Source of the DNA: Monocercomonoides exilis
Lineage: Eukaryota > Preaxostyla > Oxymonadida > Polymastigidae
DNA: 64,000 nucleotides
Direction of reading: 5' to 3'
NCBI GenBank assembly: GCA_001643675.2
Contig: LSRY02000026.1
Coordinates: 822,501 to 886,500 of the forward strand
Shown piece after piece: positions 57,301-64,000 of the stretch (its first letter is position 1; every line of letters begins with the position of its first letter). The notes under the pieces were generated by a model that saw nothing but the letters and a program-made list of their open reading frames with translations, was not told the origin of the DNA and searched no databases. A program made the position numbers and the translations under genes.

Positions 57301-57672
57301 TCCCGGTTTGTCAACGAACGAGAAAATATCTTCAAATTCGCATCATCAGCAACGAAAAATTTTCCGTCTGAGAAAACTGTTGCCTTGTTTTCATGTCTGT
57401 TTTTAATTCGATGATTATGAAAAGATTTCATAAAATTTCTCAATTTCGTTTGCCCATTTTCTTTTCCTTGTTTCATGATAATCATTTCAAAAAAAAATCT
57501 TTGGTTGATCTTTTTTCAGTTTTTTTATAAAAATCTCTTTTTTAAAATGAAAAACAAATAAAAAACAAAAAAAAAAATTTCCATAAAATTCTCACTTGAC
57601 AAACCCCGTTGCAATTACATTATCCCGTCAGAGGAGGGAAAAATCTGAGATGGAGTTGCAAATCCCACCATC

Positions 57673-57693
57673 TCCTTCTCTTTCTCTCTCTCT

Positions 57694-57766
<73 letters not shown>

Positions 57767-57768
57767 AT
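57673..57768. repeat. CT microsatellite
   Basis: Long run of CTCTCT with interspersed TTT. It produces an apparent Ser-Leu repeat ORF on the plus strand that is not a gene. Confidence 0.9.
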
Positions 57769-57835
57769 CATAGATTATGTTTTGAAATTTATTCTATGAG
57801 TTTAACAACTGTCTTTTTAAAAAATATTTATAATA

Positions 57836-58092
57836 TGGGTTATTATTTTTGAAATCATAACTTTTTTCTGGGAGCTTATTTTTCAAATTATGTTTGAATT
57901 TGGCAAAAGATTTTGTATTTGAATGCTGAATTAAACACAAATGTGTAATATACAAATTTTATTGCTCAAATAAAGATGATGATGTCATTTGTTAGTGTTT
58001 TCATTTTTCAGTATTCTTCTTTTTATGTTCAAGATAAATTTTTGAACCGAAAATGTTGAAAGAAAAAATATGCTTTCAAAAATAATCACCCA
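57836..58092. mobile_element. MITE of the TGGGT-ATTATTTTTGAAA family
   Basis: 257 bp bounded by TA (57834-57835 and 58093-58094). The left end TGGGTTATTATTTTTGAAAT and right end (reverse complement TGGGTGATTATTTTTGAAAG) match those of the element at 40307-41262. No ORF. Confidence 0.75.
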
Positions 58093-58123
58093 TATATTAA
58101 AATATGGGTGTTTTTTTTTGATA

Positions 58124-59451
58124 CAGTCTGTCCGTAATTAATGTTGATCTGTCCGAAAATAATGTTGATCATACCATCAACAGTATTGTAAACGAACACC
58201 CAATATTGAATGATGCGAGAATTGTTACTCAATTCTAAGTTTCTCATGTGTTTTTTGAAATGTTGATTGTGTTCTTATATTAACAAGCAATGGATTAGGA
58301 AAGGTTTGCAAATTGTTATTCATTTCATTTCATTACATTTATCAACAAATTTAATTTGTAATTCTATTTCTTTTTTTTTATCTTGCAAACAAAGTAGAAT
58401 TAGTGAAATAACGAAAGAGATCAAATGAGAAGTTGACAAAGCAATCTTTTATCACAAAATTGAAGTCAAGTATTTTGAAAAATGAGAAAATGTGTTTACG
58501 AATTTTCGCACAATAAATGCTGCAATTTATTCATGAAGTCGCAATTTCTTGAAGTTTGTTTAAGATGTATTGTTTTTTATCTTTCATATTCATCTTTTTT
58601 GAATGGAAAATCAATTGGAAAGGGGGTGAAAATAGAACTATTTCATTTGATTATCGTTAAACATTATAAGGAAGTTTTTTATTTAAGTTGAGCAAAACAC
58701 GAATCAGGCATTTGAGGCTATTCCATTTGAATGTTTTTTTCATCAGATTTTTGTAATAATTGTTAAATTTGATTGATTCTTTTTTTTCAATTACTTTTTG
58801 TTACTTTGTAATAAAATTTTCAGGTATTTTGTCGTGTTATTTATGTTTATGTGTTGCATTTAAATTCGTTAAACAATATTTGGCATTTTCAGGATTTGAT
58901 TTTTGTAATACATTTATTTCATGTTCCATTTTTTGTTGAAAAGCTTAAAAGAGTAGATTTAAACGATAATTAACAAATAATTAATTGTGTTATCATTATC
59001 TGATGCAATAATTTTGGTCATAGTAGTTTGAAATGAATTCAATGAAAACAAAATTCAAACAAAAATCATGAAAGATTTTTTTTTTCAAAAAATGGAATAT
59101 TCATAAAAACAAAAATAATTTAAGTAGTCGGAATCAAAATTCAATTCGTGAAATGGGTTTTTATTACGAACATTTTCTAGTTAGATTGGCAACTAGATAG
59201 ATTGATAATTACCAAATATTCTGTTAAAGAACAATATAATCTTTCAATAAACAATATGAAACCAAAAAACAAACAATGTAAATCACACCTATACTGAAAA
59301 AAAAGTTATCACTCCATCACCCACTTGAGTTCAAAAATTCTTATTTATCCAAAATCAAATAAATTAAAAATATGGCTTATCATTTGAATTAATAAGCATG
59401 GTATGATCAACATTATTTTCGGACAGATCAACATTAATTAAGGACAGACTG
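58124..59451. mobile_element. Non-autonomous TA-target transposon with ~54-bp TIRs
   Basis: Starts CAGTCTGTCCGTAATTAATG at 58124 and ends with the reverse complement of CAGTCTGTCCTTAATTAATG. About 54 bp match in each end with one visible mismatch. TA flanks at 58122-58123 and 59452-59453. The terminal repeat itself contains an internal repeat (TAATGTTGATC occurs twice in each end). The 1.2-kb AT-rich interior has no transposase frame. The CAG terminus and TA target fit Tc1/mariner/pogo. Confidence 0.85.
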
Positions 59452-59453
59452 TA

Positions 59454-61147
59454 TCATAAAAAAAGATCAAAAATCGAAAAAATAAAATATTTTGTGGTAT
59501 TTTTTGATCTAAGAGATAAATTGATTTTCGTAAGTATTTAGTTTTTTTTTCAGTGACGTATATATGTTTTATTAATTAATAAAAAAAAAAGCATACCTTT
59601 TTGATGTTTTTGTGGAAAAGTGTTTTTTTGATCAAGTTTCACAAAAATATATAAAAAAAACAAAGAATAATCAAACTTTCAAAGGAAAATAAAAATGTCT
59701 AAACAAGTGAAACATAACTTAATGAGAAAAAATTTTCAAACAACATTCATAATTAAACAAATACATAAAATTTTATTATTAAAAAGAAAATCTAATGTGT
59801 TTTTTGTTAATCCAGCTAAAAATTCATTACCAAATTTCAGTTCCAGTCGTGCAGTTCAACGGACTCATCAAATGGAGATTGTGTTGAAAAGGAATCAATA
59901 ATCAATGGGAACAACTGATTCAATCTCGTCACGTCTTTTTTTATTCTTCGAATAAAATGCTCTTCCCACTTCATTTTCAATTTACAGCTCCTCTTTCATC
60001 TGTTTCGAATCTGCTCATCAAAAATTTCCTCAGAAAATACCGATGATATTATTTGCTTTTATTTCCAGTACTTTCTGCTCCGTTCTTCACACGATGTTCA
60101 TCAATTACTCTGGCAGCACTTGCATTTCTCCTCTTTAAACATATTTTTCCAAAACATGAAGTTCAGCTGATTGAGTGCTCAAGTGTGGACAGAAGAGGAA
60201 GAAGAGATTTGTATTTTGTTAGCGACTCTCTTGAAGCTTCCGTGAACGAGCCTTCCTTCGCCTTTATGAGGTGCATCACTCAGAAAGACAATTCGATTGT
60301 TGGGACATGACAGAACAGAAGCAATTGGTAATTGTGATGTTGAATTGTTTGTATTTCTCGACGGGCATTCAGTTGACAATGAATATGTAAATGGTCATCT
60401 TGGCATCAAAGCAATGTCTTACTGGCTATCAAAGATGCCCTGAAAGAGGACACACAACGCGACGGGGCTTCTGAAGAAGGTGCAGATCATATGGCAGAAA
60501 TCATTTCATGAGATGACTTGTAGGTGGATTGGTGCAAGTGACTGTAAAATCGAAGAAATTTGAAGAGGAGGCACAAAATTAAAATATATGAAATTGACTC
60601 AAAAACACTTTTGATGGATTAATCATCACATATCTGCTGTATATTTGGCTGTTTCATAGAATTTTCCATTAAATATGCCTTTTCAAATAAATAAGTTTCC
60701 CTCATCGTTTCATCTTCTACATGTTTAAAGCATGTTTCATTGTAAAATCTGAAGAAACTCATCATTTCTATCACACTTCCTGTTTAATTATTGCTTCAAT
60801 ATTCATTCGATTTCGTATGTCTTAATCAACCTCTAAACGCAAAATGCAGATTCAATATCCTTTTCCACTACACTCCTGCTTATAGGCTTTTCTTTACGAA
60901 TAATAGAATCGCTTCCATAATCATTAACTTTCATCTGATATTCTGCGATAACAATAGTATTTCTTTTGCGTTTCTGGAAGTTAATTGGATACAGGGTTTC
61001 GAGAAGAATTTGAAGAAAATAGTTATATATTTGTTCCTCATCGAAGAAGGTGCTGAAGAATAATAATAAGAAGATATTGAAAATATATTTTGAAAAATAA
61101 GGAGTAGAGGATAAAGTCTGATGCAAAAGAAGAAAGTTTTGCTTGTT
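59454..61147. other. Decayed coding-like region
   Basis: After an AT-rich part, 60050-60600 is coding-like on the plus strand (an 85-codon frame at 60053-60310, then after a stop a segment containing VFLDGHSVDNEYVNGHLG), but it is interrupted repeatedly. I do not recognise the ancestral gene. Confidence 0.35.
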
Positions 61148-62640
61148 TCAATGCATGTGAAGACAAATAAGAAAACGAAGAAAACGAAGGAGGCTACGAA
61201 AACGAAGAGGAGGAGAAGGAAGAAGGTTTTGAAGACGATAATGAAGTGTGAAACGAAGAAGAAGTGAATGAAGTTGATGTGTTCGCACATGCAAAAGTCG
61301 AGAAAAAAATGGCGTTTCGATAATTTGTTGCGAAATCTTTGTCGAATTCTGAGATTTGGTAAAATAAAGGCAAAAAGAGGCTAAAATCGTAACAGAAGTG
61401 TTCTTCGTTTCGGCTTCTTTCATCTCCTCTTTTGTACCTCTTTCTTTCTGAACCTTTCTTATATCTTTATCAAAATCACCTTCTTCTTCTTCTTCTTCTT
61501 TCTCATTTTCGATGCATTTATCTATCAGACGCATTGAACCCTTTTCATCTTTATCACACACAAGCTCATTTGTACTCCTCTTCTCTTCCTTCCCTTCCTT
61601 CCCCTCCTTCTCACCACCCACCCGAATCCCCTGGCTAGCCACATACGCTGCATAGTTCAGAAGGATGCTCTGTGGCTCAAACACACCACTCGTCGCTGAC
61701 ACACTGATGCTTGCAAATACGCCAGCATTGCCCAATCTACTCTTCCCGAGAATCGCACGAGTGATCGGCACAGTCACTAGAGGTGGCAGCGAGAAGGAAG
61801 AAATAGAAGAAGAAGGAAGAAATAGAAGAAGAAGGAGAGGAGGAAGGAGAGGAAGAAGAAGACATGCTCGATAAAGAGGCAGAGCTTGGGCTAGTCATGT
61901 CGAGGGACTTCTGCGTCAGTGAAGAAGAGAATGTGACGGGAGATGAAGGAGTGAGTGGTTTTGGAGGAGTTCCAACAAGAATAGAAGGGGTAGACAATTG
62001 TGTGTGTGGCAAGGGAGAAAAATCGGGACAATTTAGTAGGAGGCTGTGGTGCTTTGAATGTGCGACTGAGCAGATGAGAGTGTGCTGTCGAACGAGCAAA
62101 ATAACTGCTGCTGTTCATCTTCAGCATCATCTCCTTCTTCTCTCACATTTTGTTGCTGCATGCACCAGCTTTGTGTCGAATGCATCAATTTGTGATGTGC
62201 AAAACTCGCCTTTCTCCTTCTTCTTCGTCTTCGCCTTTGGCTCTTCATGTTGTCTTCATTTCCTCTGCTCTGCCCTCAATTTGATTCTGAAATCAACCTT
62301 CTTTGCCTCTTCCATTTGAACTTGGACTACTCTCTCTTCGCTTCTTAGCGGTGTCATAAAGCGAGCAGATGAATGCAATGTGCCTAACAGCTCCTTCGCC
62401 CCCGCATTCCCATTCCTTCTTTTAAGTCTATTCACCTCATTCTGCACAGTTAGCTTTGCCAACACAAGGAAGCCGTACAAAGTGCCAAAGCGAAGCGGGA
62501 TGCGCAGCTGCAGAAGAGGAAAGTACTTCAGATGTACATCATACAATTCAACTGCACGCATTGAAAGCCATGATATTGCTGTATGGAGTGGGAAACAAAA
62601 AGATATGATTTTTGGTGGGCTTAATAAAGCTGCTGATTGA
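61148..62640 (-). pseudogene. Broken gene of unknown family (or unresolved multi-exon gene)
   Basis: On the minus strand, consecutive protein-like segments lie in different frames. 62561-62256 reads LLQLRIPLRFGTLYGFLVLA and continues, after an in-frame TGA, with KGEFCTSQIDAFDTKLVHAA. 62100-61737 is Ser/Pro-rich. 61777-61380 reads ITRAILGKSRLGNAGVFASI and then becomes acidic. No convincing introns bridge the breaks. The composition is that of a real gene and not of random DNA, so decay is the more likely reading. No domain recognised. Confidence 0.35.
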
Positions 62641-64000
62641 ACAGCTCATATTCATTCGAAGGAAGATGGAACGATCCAATGTCAACTGAGTGAAAATGAC
62701 ATTGAAAAAGTTTGAGAAGGAGCTGAAGAATAAGATAACCGCAAAGTTGAAGATTGAACAGTTGGTGGGAAAGGACAAGACGAAGGAGAAGTTGAGGAAT
62801 TTGAAGAAGAAGGTGAAGAAGAAGGTGAAAATGAAGGTGAAGAAGAAGGTGAAGATGAAAAAATGATAAAAAAGAATATTAATGACGATTGACAGATCCA
62901 CAAAAATTCAATAAAAATGCTTTTTGAGGAAGAGGTAAGAGGTTCCACTTGATGTTGTCTACTGAATAAAACATTTCATTTAACAAGTTAACTTCGCAAC
63001 GAGACAATAACTAAAATTGCAAATATTTGTCTGATGTTCTGTTATTGATCAATAGAGCTTCATTTCTTCAAAGTCATTTGCCTTCTTTCTGTGACTTTCT
63101 CCTTTCTCTTCAAAAAATAGAAAATGTTAATATCTCTCAATTTCCTTTCTTTTCCATTTCCATCTTCAAAAAATCTTCTCTCCCTCTTTTCTCCTCTCAA
63201 AGAATACCCCTCTTCCATTTGTATATTTCGGAATATTCTTCTTCTTTCCCGCCTTTGCCCTCTTTTCCTTCTCTTCCAAAAAAATATTCTCCCATCAACA
63301 AAAAGCTCTACTTCATCATCCTTAGCAACTTCTCAACATATTTACTATATTATCTTCTCCAAATCTCCGCCTGTTCCTTCCCCATCCATCTGTCTCAGAA
63401 TTTCTTCCATTCAAAAATCTCTCTCGAAATATTAACATTCAAAAGAACACTCAACTCCCACCCCCTGCTACAAATAATCCTCTTCCATCTCTTCTCTGCC
63501 CCATATATCTCCTGTGCCTGGTGTTGATGAGATAAACATATAATACATCTTTGTGTGGTTGAGAATATTATTAGAGGAGATGATCATGCCAAAAACAGAA
63601 AAAACACCTCTGAACATCCACCACAATGTGTACAGCCTGAGAAGACCCTCCAGTGAGATACACGATATATTTTGTGAAGATGCACTCCATGCTGCAATTT
63701 GACCATTCTGAGGCTGAAATGAAGAGATTGATTTTTTGAATGATGATGGCTGTAGAAATGAGTGTGCTTGGCAAAAAACAGCCGAAGAGCAGTTTGGCCT
63801 TTATTTAATTATATATATATGAATATTTATCTGTTGACTGTTTTTGTGTTGTTTTCAGGGCAGGAGGTGGAAATGAATGAAAGCTGGATATCTCGAAATG
63901 CAGGATAACGGTGGAGTTTGGAGAGAGAATTCATATGGAAAGTGTGCTTGATAAAGGGATTGGGAATGAAATTGGAGATAGTTATTTCTTACGAAGCTGA
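62641..64000. other. Decayed sequence to the right edge
   Basis: 62640-62950 is an acidic, repeat-rich coding-like stretch on the plus strand (GEEEGENEGEEEGEDEK) broken by stops. 63027-63527 is pyrimidine-rich with a 166-codon Ser/Phe/Leu frame that I take as a by-product of composition. 63580-64000 contains short protein-like pieces (TPLNIHHNVYSLRRPSSEIH) broken by stops. No intact gene. Confidence 0.35.

Noticed and set aside
57596-57799. 67-codon Ser-Leu repeat ORF
   Set aside because: Produced by the CT microsatellite.
62548-62948. Phe/Ser-rich minus-strand ORFs of 117 and 88 codons
   Set aside because: They are the complement of an acidic GAA/GAG-rich stretch and look like composition artefacts.
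1-64000. tRNA, rRNA or CRISPR-like arrays
   Set aside because: I saw no cloverleaf with a GTTCRANNC arm, no rRNA-like GC-rich block and no regularly spaced short repeats. A tRNA covariance search was not possible.

Overview
The window is nuclear DNA of an AT-rich, intron-bearing protist that uses the standard genetic code (intact genes end in TAA, TAG or TGA). Introns are mostly 50-85 bp with GTTTG, GTATG or GTAC donors. I infer an oxymonad-type flagellate (Preaxostyla, Monocercomonoides-like). The reasons are the intron style, the poly-Ser-rich proteins, a lineage-specific helical gene family and the giant beta-helix/kinase-like surface proteins. That identification is inference; no ribosomal RNA gene is present to prove it.

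Layout. 0-10.5 kb: a partial gene at the left edge, a WD40 protein, tRNA 2'-phosphotransferase (Tpt1/KptA, four introns), two uncharacterised minus-strand genes, a 53-residue Cys-rich mini-protein and a coiled-coil protein. 11.3-15.8 kb: two tandem members of a three-exon family with the same intron phases. 15.8-18.0 kb: gene-poor. 18.0-40.1 kb: the centrepiece, a very large inverted repeat. Gene A (3065 codons, plus strand) faces its inverted paralogue B (minus strand, 3048 codons including its stop). Both encode a modular Gly/Cys-rich beta-helix ectodomain, one membrane span and a degenerate kinase domain. 40.1-44.3 kb: AT-rich desert of nested and fold-back transposable elements and 50-T tracts. 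44.3-55.0 kb: housekeeping genes (a mannose-6-phosphate-receptor/ATG27-like membrane protein, ribosomal protein uS11, and the TATA-binding-protein remover MOT1/BTAF1). 55.9-59.5 kb: a dead DDE transposase and more TIR elements. 59.5-64 kb: decayed coding-like sequence.

Most interesting. The A/B palindrome is near-identical over about 9 kb per arm. The arms stop at a 97-bp unique spacer, and the homology ends exactly at the terminal inverted repeat of a MITE present in both arms. Farther out the arms contain short patches of clustered substitutions, and the first ~640 residues diverge. B keeps one reading frame over 9.1 kb yet carries three nonsense codons (TAA, TAG, TGA), each one base away from the sense codon in A. 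This looks like a gene-conversion-maintained inverted pair of surface receptors in which B may act as a silent sequence donor. That interpretation is inference.

Co-operation between neighbouring genes is not evident, as expected for a eukaryotic locus; the only functional coupling suggested is between A and B. Several otherwise good genes show single-base frame breaks, one clearly in a homopolymer, so some small indels may be assembly errors.
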